Origin: Aldrovandia affinis
Taxonomy: Eukaryota; Chordata; Actinopteri; Notacanthiformes; Halosauridae
Length of the DNA: 64,000 nt
Direction of reading: 5' to 3'
Assembly: GCA_029706075.1 (NCBI GenBank)
Contig: JAINUG010000011.1
Coordinates: forward strand, 8,747,001 to 8,811,000
Shown here: positions 42,656 through 53,310 of the stretch, one piece after another
How positions within the stretch are numbered: the first letter of the stretch is position 1
How the letters are laid out: each line of letters starts with the position of its first letter
Translations under genes and position numbers: made by a program
Notes under the pieces: generated by a model
The model's input: the letters and a program-made list of their open reading frames with translations, nothing else
Databases searched by the model: none
Told to the model about the DNA's origin: nothing

Positions 42656-43374
42656 TAAATGGATGTGCTTCCTCGTGTGAAATGGGTTCTTCCCACCAGG
42701 TCAGTAAAAGAAGCAGCGAGCGATTCATCCCTCTATCTCCCCCTCCATTTTTATCAGCATTCCCTCCCTCCCTATCTAATTTTATCATCCTTTTTCTTTT
42801 ATCACACATTTTGTCCCTCTCTTCATATTCATGTAACTTTATGTGTGTGCCAAACTGCAGAGCACATGACAGAGAAAGAGAGAGAGAGAGAGGCATCTTG
42901 GAATTACAATTTCACTCTTTAAAGCGCCACAAATCCCATTAGTGGAGCTTTAAAGATAGTGGGATCCCATGGGGGGTTTCCCAGAGGCAGTGTCACCCCC
43001 CACCCGCCACCCTCCTTAGTCAAAAGAAGAAAGAGAGAAAAGAGCGGAGTCTAGTCCAACTGCAGCCCTTACATCTGTCCGAGCAGAGGCACTGATCAAG
43101 AGACTATAGCTTCAAATAAACTCCCACAGTGACTCTTTGTGTGTGTGTGTGTGTGTGTATGAGAGAAAGGAAAAAATACATTTTGTGCATGTTTTTAAAA
43201 GAGAGGTCTTTGCTAGTGAAATGCATGGCTTTTTTCTGTCTGTGTGAATGTGTGAGAGTGAATGTACATGTGATAAGTCTGTGTATTAGTGTGTGTGTGT
43301 GTGTGCCCGTGCATGTGTATAAATGTGTGTGTGTATTACTTTGCATGTTTGTGTTTGTATGAGACTTTCTACAA
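42656..43374. other. Anonymous DNA with (GT)n
   Basis: A short GA run lies at 42872-42891 and GT runs at 43137-43159 and 43290-43335. No gene was recognised. Confidence 0.45.
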
Positions 43375-44044
43375 ATCCCTGGCCATACAAACCACACCAC
43401 AGACCGACAAGCTCCTACTATTAGGAGACTTCATTGCCAGAGTTGAGGCAGAACACCTCATTTGGAACAGTGACCTAGGCCAGTCATGGGATGGGTAAGA
43501 TGAACAGCAATGAACACTTGCTCACCCTCTGCTCAGAACATTGGTTGGTAATAATGAATACACTGTTTGTTATGCAAACTGCACACACAGAAAAACTGTT
43601 CCAAATTAAGCATACATTTGAAATCTCCTGGATGCACTCCCATTTTAAACACTAACACCTCCTGGACTACATCATTGTGCATCAGCATGACCAAAAGGAG
43701 GCCCTGACTGTGCAAGCAATATGTGGGGCAGCCCCCAGTAAAAAAAAAAAAGAACTGCAATGCCCTCAAAAACACAGTCACCATAGACAACCTATGAAGT
43801 CTCCTATATGCTAAACTCCCCATTGACTCTCCCAACTTCAAACCAAACATTGCCTGGACAGACCTCGGTACCACCATCTGCGATGCAACCTAACAGTAGG
43901 TTTGACCAAAAAACACCACCAGGACTGGTTCCATGAAAATGCTCTAGGGATTCGCACACTCCTGCTGCCAAAACACAAAGCCCACAAGGCTCTTCTGGCT
44001 AAGCCAAGCTCCCCTAAACTCAGGGCTTGCCTCTCCCAGACCAG
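43375..44044 (+). pseudogene. LINE ORF2 remnant, endonuclease part
   Basis: The plus strand reads DKLLLLGDFIARV, which matches the 'LLLGDFNARVG' block of apurinic-type endonucleases in non-LTR retrotransposons. It is followed by a stretch resembling 'W.HPRSKHWHQLDYI' (HSHFKH, then LDYIIVHQHD). Further on come HHQDWFHENA and AHKALLAKPSSPKLRA, a linker I recall from fish LINE ORF2 proteins. Several stops and frame changes interrupt it. It would have nicked target DNA. The element continues after a Harbinger insertion at 45573. The LINE clade is not determined. Confidence 0.75.
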
Positions 44045-44231
44045 GGGCCTCATTTATAAAACGTACTTACGCACAGATTTGATCTTAGAACGTGCGTACG
44101 CTCAAATCCACGCCAAAGTTCAGATTTATAAAAACGGTCTTTGACGTGGAAAAGTTCTCAGCTCCACGTCAGGTTTCAACTTGGCGTACGCACGTTTCCT
44201 TGTGGCAATGTTGGAGCACTGCAGGTATTCG

Positions 44232-44635
44232 CGGTCTCGTCTCTTCTCTGTCCTGACCCCTCGCTGGTGGACCTACCTTCCGCAATCGGTCAGGACCGCG
44301 GAATTACTTGCGATCTTCCGCAAGAGACTCAAAACCCACCTTTTCAGACTCCACTACCACTGAATTCTGTACATCTAGCTAATTGTCATCACCACTGCCT
44401 ACTTGCTCAACACTATATACCCCTGCTTACTCCATAAAAAAATAAAAATTGACTAACCTTTTCCTTCCCAGTGTTACAGGTATGGTACGCAGCTGCCTGC
44501 AATGGTCTATTGCTGTATTACTGCACTGATCTCTTGCGCGTACTATGATTGATCCTATGTATTAATATACATATTGTAAGTCGCTCTGGATAAGAGCGTC
44601 TGCTAAATGCTTAAAATGTCAATGTAATGTAAAAT
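44232..44635 (+). mobile_element. 5'-truncated L2-type LINE
   Basis: It encodes the last part of a reverse transcriptase ORF (RTAELLAIFRKRLKTHLF) and then a 3' UTR that ends GTCGCTCTGGATAAGAGCG, GCTAAATGC and AATGTAA repeats. Direct repeats GTATTCG (44225-44231, 44636-44642) flank it. The sequence is very close to the copy at 49297-49745. Confidence 0.82.
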
Positions 44636-45084
44636 GTATTCGGAAATCTAACAGCACCAACATGTCGTCTGCTGCCTAATTGTTTCGTCATAATTATTAT
44701 TATTATTATAGTAGTAGTAGTAGTAGTAGTAGTAGTATTACCAGATTGAACACATTGCTTAGGCTATATGTAATGGTTTGCACAATACATTTATTAATAA
44801 ATTAAAACAACATAAGCTAAGCTACTTGTGGAAAACAAAACAAAAACACACATTAGTTTTCCAAAACTACCCCAATTAGCATAATTGACACATCCTTGAA
44901 ATGTATTTAATACATATTATGGTTCCATGTGTGTAAAACATTTCAGTCAATCTGTAGGCTATAAAATGTCCAATAATGCAGTGGTTTGCAAGAAGAAGAA
45001 TGGCAGCATTGTCACTTCTCGAAGATATCGCCAACCGCGCAATAAGAAGGGAACGAGTTATTATACATTTTTCTAATAAAAAGT

Positions 45085-45316
45085 AAAAAAGTTTGAAATC
45101 AGACCACTTTTTCTTTGCGTCCTTCAGGGACCTTTGCTGCCCCCCCACCTCGTTCACAGCCTGGGCTACAGACTGCCAGGCCACGTACTTGGTTTTACTG
45201 GTAAAGCCACTGGAAAGGCTCCCAAACAGCATCCCTGCACGCATCTGCACCTCCGCCAACAGGACCTTGATTTCCGCCTCGCTAAAATTATTTTTCTTGC
45301 AGCTCGCCATTATCAA
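45085..45316 (-). CDS. Myb/SANT-like DNA-binding protein of the Harbinger element, partial
   Basis: From the ATG at 45310 the frame reads MASCKKNNFSEAEIKVLLAE, then FGSLSSGFTSKTK, AWQSVAQAVNEVGG and LKDAKKKWSDFK. Conserved Trp residues at the spacing of a Myb/SANT-like (trihelix) domain are visible. Harbinger elements encode such a protein beside their transposase; it helps the transposase reach the DNA ends. After KKKWSDFK the frame (to 44876) no longer looks like the family, so an intron or truncation begins there. Only about 75 residues are therefore credible. It lies on the minus strand, near the element's right end. Confidence 0.7.
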
Positions 45317-45572
45317 GTAGAGGATTTGGGTTTTGATTTGAGCTCCTTTATATGCTAATGATATTAATTAGGGGGCGTTTACAAGGCAGAGATCTAAAAC
45401 CATTCAGCTACGCACAATTTCAAGATAATTTGTGATTTATAGATTTCACATCTGGGGAGTGGCGTACGCACGTTTTTTTGCGTACGTTCAGTTTCTCTGA
45501 ATCACACTTACGCACATTTCAGAAATGATCTTAGATCAAATAGGATAGGCAACTTTTTTATAAATGAGGCCC

Positions 45573-45960
45573 CAGATCTGAGGACGAGTGGGCTCTGCAT
45601 GTTATGTAAGATGGCTGGTGGGAGAAAAAGGCTCATGAAGTCCAATGGCTTGCTGACTCACACAACACCCAACAGTTCTACCATGCCATAAATGCCCTCT
45701 ATAACCCTCAGAAACGCATCATCACCCCTCTAAGGTCAGCTGATGGCAGAACTCTCCTTAAAGATTGAGAAAAGATCCTGGAGAGATGGGCAGAGCACTT
45801 CAAGGGCAACCTCCTCAACGACACCAATCCAATAGGCCCCCACATTCTCAATTCACTCCCAAACATCCCCCCAGTCCTAAAGCTTGCCGTCCCACCACAG
45901 TTCCGAGGTCTTGCAAGCCATCAAAGCACTAAACAATAATAAAATTGCATGGCTTGGGGT
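45573..45960 (+). pseudogene. LINE ORF2 remnant, continuation after the Harbinger insertion
   Basis: The plus strand reads AHEVQWLADSHNTQQFYHA, INALYNPQKRIITPLRSADG and ILERWAEHF, a block I know from fish LINE ORF2 proteins between endonuclease and reverse transcriptase. In-frame stops (for example before EKILERW) and frameshifts show that it is dead. The palm with the catalytic Asp residues is absent, so the element ends or is truncated here. Confidence 0.75.
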
Positions 45961-45989
45961 TGCTGGGTGGCTTTTCCAGCTTATCCAAT

Positions 45990-46473
45990 GGTCTGCACCC
46001 GTCAAGGCACTGTTCTAGTGTGTGGATGAGCCCCATAGTTTGTGACCTGTTAAGGCACAGTTTTTTTGTGTTTGTATTTATTTATTATTTTTGCAGTTTT
46101 TCCCCATTTTGTCCCCCAACTTTTTAGTATCCAATTCCCTCGCTTGTAGTCCAAAGCCTGTCACCGACACACGACTACTTACATATGAAGCGAGTCTTTC
46201 CTTCTGCTTTTTATCCCTCCCCCCAGGGGCAGACAGCCAATTGTCACCCCCCTAGTGGCACTCCCGGTCAGAGCCTAAACTGGCGGACCGGTGGAATCGA
46301 ACCCCGGTCACCACTCTTGCCGCTAGACCACATGGGAGGCCGCTAAGGCACTGATCTAGTGTGTGGATGAGCCTCACAGTCTACATGTTGTTAAGGCACT
46401 GTTCTAGTGTGTGGATGAGTCTCATGGTCCTGTTAAGGCACTGTTCTAGTACATGGATGAGCCTCACTGTCTG
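45990..46473. repeat. 48-base minisatellite, second locus, interrupted by a SINE
   Basis: Four to five units with TTAAGGCACTGTTCTAGTGT and GATGAGCC. The units are the same as at 38969-39116 but more diverged. A SINE (46059-46343) splits one unit. Confidence 0.85.
46059..46343 (-). mobile_element. tRNA-derived SINE inside the minisatellite
   Basis: On the minus strand it begins GGCCTCCCATGTGGTCTAG with an A-box-like part and has a B box GGTTCGATTCC (plus-strand 46293-46303). It ends in an A-rich tail. TAAGGCAC flanks both sides (46051-46058, 46344-46351), either a target duplication or part of the minisatellite unit. Confidence 0.75.
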
Positions 46474-46476
46474 AAA

Positions 46477-48863
46477 AGATCTGGGGTGAGTCCTCCAATA
46501 ACAATGGATCTTTCAGACGATGGAGTTAACGGCAGAGCTAATGAGCATTCGCTGCGATTTAACATGCATTCCCCCCCAAGGGGAAGTAGGGAAGAATTTA
46601 ACAACTGATGTTAAGAATGTCTTTATTAATTCTGCTTCCTGCACTGGAACACATAAAAAAGTGTTTGATTTGCATTCAACATGTGATCCTGAATTTATCT
46701 ATCATGTGTCAATTGTCTTAAAATGACAACAGAAATGTCATTAAATAGCATTGACAGTAACTCTAAATTACCTTAAATGTATAGCTGGTAGGAACCCTGG
46801 GTAATATGCAAATTAGCCCCCATGTTACAAGGTAGCAATTTGAGAATTTGACATTTGTGTAGTTGTAGGCTACTTTGTTAGTGTTAAGATATAACAACAC
46901 AAATGTGATTAAATGTCAGCATTGACAGTAACTGGGTGATATGCAAATTTGCCCCCACTGTTACAAGGTAGCAATTTGAGAATTTGACATTTGTGTAGTT
47001 GTAGGCTACTTTTTTAGTGTTAAGATATATTTAATGGTCTTTTGGGGGTGCACCCCTGTCACAGAAATAATACCTTATTATATATATTTTTATTAACTGC
47101 ATCATCCAGTAAGAATAGGATGTCTCTTCATTCATGGTGTTAGCCCACAGACTCTGGCTAGGTAGCACAGCTATTCTGGCAACTTTTCAAAGAGAGCAAG
47201 GGCTCTTCAAGGGTTATTATTATTAAGGAAAAGCTGATTTTATTCTATAGTAATCAGAATCACTACAATGAACCCAGGTGGAGGCCAACTAGCTGTGTGA
47301 TCTGGAATTGGTCTGATTGGTTACCCCTGAGCTAGTTTACAATTGGTATAATAAGCAAGGTGTAAACTTATCCATCCAAGGCAAAAAACATGCATTTTTT
47401 TTGAATACTTTTAAGGGACACTGTATATACCTGTATATGTCCATGTGTAGGACAATTACAAGTGCAATTTATAGAGAAGGGATATTTGATATACTTATTC
47501 AAAGGCACCAAGTTTATAACTTTATATATAAAACAACTGTGGACTCCTTTATAAGATTTTACATCTTAAATTATTATACAAATTCTTAGCTACAGAAAAT
47601 GCTTAATATTTTGGGTATTTACTAAACGGTTGCAATGGGTCAAATCGCAATTAGGATGTAATTTGCTGGCTTTACGTCCCTCTGTGCCATCCTTTTAGAT
47701 ATATAGTTAAACCTGTTCATGTGAACAGGTGAACCTGGGGTGAACGTGCTAAAACAGGGTGGATATTTTGTACATTTAGGTGATTTAGATTGACAAAAGC
47801 ATGCCTTAATTTTATCTCTCCTCTTTTTGTTGGATTTTTAAGACATTCTGAAAGCAAGCAATATTTTGTTAAGTGCTGATATAACCTAGCTCACATTCTA
47901 TAAAAGTCTATATATGTCAATAAGGAGTTCAGGGGTAACCAATCAGACCAATTCCAGATCACACACCAAGCTAGTTAGCTTCCGCCTGTGTTCATTGTAG
48001 TGATTCTGATTACTTCAGAATAAAATCAGCTTTTCCTTATTAATAATAATAATAATAAAATAAAAATGTATTCATTTATATAGCATCTTTCATTCAACAC
48101 CATATTTAAGAGCCCTTGCTCTCTTTGAAGAGTTGCCAGAATAGCTGTGTTACCTAGCCAGAGACTGTAGGCTAACGCCATGAACGAAGAGACATCCTAT
48201 TCTTACTGGATGATGCAGAGTTAATAAAAAAATATATAATAAGGTATTCTTTCTGTGACAGGGGTGCACCCCAAAAGACCATTAAATGTATCTTAACACT
48301 AAAAAAGTAGCCTACAACTACACAAATGTCAAATTCTCAAATTGCTACCTTGTAACGGTGGGGGCTAATTTGCATATTACCCAGAGTTCCTACCAACGAT
48401 ACATTTAGGGTAATTTAGAGTTACTGTCAATGTTGACATTCAATCACATTTCTGTTGTCATTTTAAGACAACTGACACATGATAGATAAATTCAGGATCA
48501 TATGTTGAATGCAAATCAAACACTTTTTTATGTGTTCCAGTGCAGGAAGCGGAGTTTATAAAGACATTCTTAACATTGGTTGTTAAATTCTTCCCTACTA
48601 ACACGTTTGGGGGGGAACGCATGTTAAATCGCAGCGCACGCTCATTAGCTCTGCCATTAACTCCATCGTCTAAAACACAGGTGTCAAACTCATTCCATTG
48701 AGGGCCGAGTGTATGCAGGTTTTTGTTGCAACCAATGCACTACTCCAGGTGATTTCACTAATTAGCCCACTTCTTCAACCAAGGGAGGGACCTAATTGAA
48801 ATGAGTTTGACACCCCTGGTCTAAAAGATCCATCATTATTGGATCCAACATTATCACAGATCT
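46477..48863. repeat. Large inverted repeat, arms of ~0.85-0.93 kb
   Basis: The left arm (46477-47330) and right arm (47929-48863) are reverse complements over nearly their whole length, with a 598-base spacer. Examples: AGATCT...CAATGGATCTTTCAGAC at the left end and its complement at the right; GGGGGTGCACCCCTGTCACA inside; GATTGGTTACCCCTGA at the inner edges. The left arm has a 135-base offset tandem duplication (from 46797 and 46932). The right arm has a hAT MITE and an insertion at about 48041-48108 that the left lacks. No transposase is seen in the arms or spacer. Confidence 0.9.
48676..48818. mobile_element. hAT-type MITE, 143 bases
   Basis: The ends CACAGGTGTCAAACTCATT and, reversed, CAGGGGTGTCAAACTCATT are inverted repeats. 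GTCTAAAA directly flanks both sides (48668-48675, 48819-48826), an exact 8-base duplication. The uninterrupted site is preserved in the left arm of the inverted repeat (TTTCAGAC at about 46510). Confidence 0.92.
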
Positions 48864-48887
48864 CGTCAGAGATTCAATTATCTCTAT

Positions 48888-49745
48888 GAAGAAATTCTCT
48901 CTCTCTTCTCGGGCTACATCGCAGCGATCACCCGGACCTGCCGATTCTCCCTCCACAACATCCGGAGGATCCGACCGCTCCTCACCCAAGAGGCCACACA
49001 ACTCCTGGTCCAGGCCCTGGTGATCTCGCCATTGCAACTAGTCCAGAATGCTGCCGCACGTCTGGTGTTCAATCAACCGAAGTTCACCCACGTTACCCCT
49101 GTACTCTCCTCTCTGCACTGGCTCCTCATCGCAGCACGCATCAGATTCAAATCACTGGTGCTTGCTTTAAGCGGCTAGAGGAACTGCTCCCCCTTACCTC
49201 CAGACACTCATCACACCCTACACCCCAGACCCCTCCGCTCAGCCTCCTCTGGCAAACTGACTGTCCCATCCCTCCGGGCGCCCGGCAGCCACTCCTCGCA
49301 GTCTCGCCTCTTCTCTGTCCTAACCCCTTGGTGGTGGAACGACCTTCCACAATCGGTCAGGACCGCGGAATCACTTGCGATCTTCCGCAAGAGACTCAAA
49401 ACCACCTTTTCAGACTCCACTACCACTGAATTCTGTACATCTACCCAATTGTCATCACCACTGCCTACTTGCTCAACACTTCTTGTATATGTATCCCTGC
49501 CTACTCATTTAATAAAAAATGTACGAAAGATTTTACTAACCTTTTCCTTCCCAGTGTTACGGGTATGGTATGCAGCTGCCTACAACGATGTCTATCGCTG
49601 TATTACTGCACTGATCTCTTGTGCAAACTGATTGTTCCTACCATGTATTAATGCACATCTTGTAAGTCGCTCTGGATAAGAGCATTTACTAAATGCTTAA
49701 AATGTAAATGTAAAATGTAATGTAAATGTAAATGTAAAATGTAAT
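48888..49745 (+). mobile_element. L2-type LINE, 3' portion
   Basis: Reverse transcriptase C-terminal blocks are readable on the plus strand in broken frames: VQNAAARLVFNQP, LHWLLI, RIRFKSLVL, WWNDLPQSVR and LRSSARDSKPPF-like remnants. The 3' UTR and the tail GTCGCTCTGGATAAGAGC and (AAATGTAAATG)n follow. It starts at the right end of the inverted repeat. Near identity to the 44.2 kb copy suggests recent activity of this family. Confidence 0.75.
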
Positions 49746-52700
49746 GTAAAAACTACATTTCAGAGGGTTATTTTAGTGAATCTTAGAATGTTTTCCCATT
49801 CATAAAAGACACATACTTTTAAAACTAGCTAGTGTAGCAATAAAGAATGGAATTTCATAGCATTAGTTTAGCAAATCGTATAACATTTTCCATTTTCCTG
49901 TTCATAACCTTGTTTTAAACTGAGGTTGTTTTAGGTTCACCCAGACCATTAGAACAAGCATTGCAAAATAGCAATGTTTTTGTTCTATTCAAATAATGCT
50001 ATAATTGCTATAATGAAAAAATACTAACTAAATAGTGTTAGTTTAGTAATATTTTCCTGTTCATAACCTTGTTTTAAACTGAATTCATTTTTTAGGTCCA
50101 CCAGGACAATTAGAAGAAGCCATTGCAAAATAGCGATGTTTTTAGTTTTGCAGGACCACACCATTGCATCTTAAATATATTTTTGCTGGATGCTGCGATA
50201 TCCAAAAAATTTTGCTTCACAGGACAGAACACGGAACCATTATTTCTGCATTAATAACTAACGGAAAGATAGAGATCAAACAACATCAATGGGAAAGGTA
50301 GATGTCATCAAGGGGATACAGGTCAAAGGTCACCATCCATGAAATCCTTCAAGTAGCTGCTGCCTGGTAATTCTCTCTAGTGTTATGCTTGCAAGGGGAG
50401 GGTGTACAAAGTGGAGTATTGATGTATGCTTTGATAGGATTCATCAATGTCCATGACTCTGGCAATACTGTCTGGGTCTTGTTAAGAGGATCTTCAAATC
50501 CACATGGTGCTTGTAAAAATAATCTTTATTCAGATTGAAAGAAAGGGTGGCTTATTTCAAATAAGTGCTTCATTCTCTAACTGAAATGGTCATTGTGGTG
50601 TAACATTACTGCCTTCAAGATTTATCCTGTGATTTATAAGTATTGATTTGTAGTTTGGAACACATCCATCCCTTGCTCTAACTCCCCCCTTCCCACCTAA
50701 TTGCGAATCAGTCTAAAATATTCACATTCTATGATTATCATTATATGGGCCAGGGTCAGATGTCACAGGTAACAGTTCCCCAGTTATTTGACTGTCCAAT
50801 CATTATTCTATCAATTTCTCAAATCAGTATTCAAAAGCTTCCTAATGTAACAATGTAAAAATAGTTTTATCCTTATTCATCTATCCTTCATGTTATCTTT
50901 ATTCATCAACATTAATGATGGAGAGTAGAAGAAACCTATATGAAAATAACCAATACATTAAAAAGACAATTCATTTATATTAACAATTTTCCTGTCTTAA
51001 TGATTGGGTCAATGTAGATTTATGATGAGTCACAATCTACAGGGTTTCATACAGTACACGTGGGTGTTGATCATATGAATATTCAATTTTGGGAACCATA
51101 GAATATTGAAATATAAATTGAAATCCCCAGAATTAGCAGGAACATAATGAGGCACATATTTAAGATAAGCTGGGAGATGTACTTCAAATAGATAGGCCTT
51201 ATTAATTATACATTATTATTAATTATATCCTGTTTAGTATCCTCACTATCAGATTATATATCTAAGCAGATTGTTCTATACCAATACATTTGCATAGGGA
51301 ATTATTTATATATCTGCAATGAGGCTATTGAAAGTATTGGAGACCCCGATGGTCATAACAAATTGTTCTACCTATGTGTGTGTGTGTGTGTTTTAGAAAA
51401 TATATATAATAATTTCAAAAATACATATGCATTAATACATTCAATGAAATATTGTCATTTTCTAAACAGTTTAAATGTTAAAAACACAAAATAATAAAAA
51501 GTTTATCTAAAAAATTAAAAAAAATAACAAATCCAATTTTGGGACCATATATGTATACATAAATATATTTACAGTATATTGAAAAATAAAGAAAATTCAA
51601 ATGAGCATCAAAACCTTTCATTTCACATATGCACTAACAAGGTTTTCCTGCACACAGCTTTGACACCTGATACAGTACTGTAGCTATGTTGGTTTACTGT
51701 ACTTGGTCTACTGTACAACATGTAGACTACTCACCAATGGGAACAAGCAGGTTGCTTAGGATTCAAACCTTCTCAACAACATTTCAAAATAACCACCCTT
51801 CCTGTAATGCCAGCATTTGGATTAAAATGGAAAGAGGGCAAGTTTGGGAGGGACTGAAGTTTGGCTGGGACACTAAACAACAATTGGCAGGTGCACTCTT
51901 GGAAGGCAACATAACATTAGTAGCAAGGTAGCTAGCTAGCTATCACTTTGAACGATGAGTGCTGTGTGTAGTGGAGAACTGTATATATATTTTATTGTTC
52001 TAGGCTTGCTAATGTTAGTAGGACAGTATTTTGAGCTGTATTGTGACAGCTGAAGACTTAGTCAAGAAATGGCCTAGTTAACTAACTCACATGCCGTGTA
52101 GAACATGCTTTTTGTTTGTGTTTAGTGACCATGGAAGATTTAACTGGGAGAGTTGTGGATGGTTTGTTGACAGGCCGTAGCCGGGTGTTACAGTGCTAGC
52201 TATAGAACTGTGACAACTGCCATCTGACAATGCATACAGTTCTTGGCATCGATGCAACCTGCGGCTTGTATAGGTAGTTTGTTTTCCTATCAGCCAGATG
52301 TGAGCCCAGTCTAGTGGATGGTACATTTCATTCTAGTATAACTTAGCTATAGCAAGCACAAAAGACTGTTTCAGCGTAATTTAGCTATAGTGAGCACATA
52401 AGACTGTTTCAGCTATGACATCAATAGCTACCTACCTAGCTAGGAAAGTACATACATATACATGGAAATGCCTGACATCTGAAGCTAGCTATTATACTGT
52501 TGCAGTAGCTAGCCAGCAATGTAAGTACAAAAAACAGTTAGCTAGCATTCAGCAGGTAACTTTATGCACATTAATGCCTGACAGAGGTAGCTAGTAGCTA
52601 GCCAACTATTTGAATGATTAGCCTCGATCAATTGAAGACATGTCCTTCACCATAGTAGTTGCCTAGCAACAACTCCTTTTCACGGTGTTCTGGCTCTATT

Positions 52701-53142
52701 TTTTTATTTAGAACATTGGATGTTGGTGTTGCTAGCATTTTTAAAAAGAATGCAAACTTTTGTGACCTCACCATTCAAAGTTAATGGGCGAGTGCATCTG
52801 GTAAATTGTGATTTTAATAAAAATGTAAACACCTACAAAGTTGAGTCCCCCAAAGGTTGCCCTTGCCCTCTTTCCATTAGGACATCCAAACAACCATTTG
52901 TGTGCAGCATATTTTTTTTTGTCAGCGTTGTTGATATTTAGATTGCCTTGACAAAAAAAAATTCTTAGATTTTTTTATTAATTTACCACAGGTTTGGTTC
53001 AAGAAAACGGCCGAATGGATCGGTCCAGGAATATATTGTACAGAGCTATCCGAGTAGACATGCCAACTTTCACCCACATAGGCGATGAAACAGCTAAGAT
53101 AATGATAATAAAGTTTTGTGGTTTTGAATGGGAGCTGTTCTC
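49746..53142. other. Anonymous AT-rich DNA with a 159-base-offset duplication
   Basis: TTTTCCTGTTCATAACCTTG occurs at 49893 and 50052, each followed by a similar ~90-base segment. At 52337-52416 a ~42-base unit (TTAGCTATAG...AGACTGTTTCAGC) occurs twice. TAGC-rich words are frequent at 52430-52620. No gene was recognised. Confidence 0.5.
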
Positions 53143-53310
53143 TTATGGCCATACTACTCCGAACATGCCCTATCTTGTCTAATCTCAGAAGCTAAGCAGG
53201 GTCAGGCAGCCCTGATGGGAGACAGCCTGTGTATACCGTGGTAAGCTGCATGACTAGCCTAGATGAGCTGAACAGCCTGTTCTCGTCATTATGTATTCTT
53301 ATGTTCTTCT
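53143..53310 (+). mobile_element. 5S rRNA-derived SINE
   Basis: TTATGGCCATACTACTCCGA and TAATCTCAGAAGCTAAGCAG, then GATGGGAGACAGCC, are close to vertebrate 5S rRNA. The first ~110 bases align, with a deletion in the middle and many changes. A non-5S tail follows (GAGCTGAACAGCCTGTTCTC, then TTATGTATTCTTATGTTCTT). This tail marks a SINE3-type element rather than a 5S gene copy. It is transcribed, if at all, from the internal 5S promoter (A box and C box). Confidence 0.8.

Larger units (their letters stand above)
44045..45572. mobile_element. PIF/Harbinger element with CAG target duplication
   Basis: The ends GGGCCTCATTTATAAA (44045) and TTTATAAATGAGGCCC (to 45572) are perfect inverted repeats. 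Subterminal copies of GCGTACG and TTACGCAC follow on both sides. CAG flanks both ends (44042-44044, 45573-45575), the 3-base duplication usual for Harbinger. It carries a Myb-like gene but no transposase frame. An L2 LINE (44232-44635) and a (TAG)n run (44709-44738) lie inside it. Confidence 0.88.

Noticed and set aside
53143-53260. Functional 5S rRNA gene
   Set aside because: Many changes and a deletion against vertebrate 5S, and a SINE tail instead of a T-run terminator.
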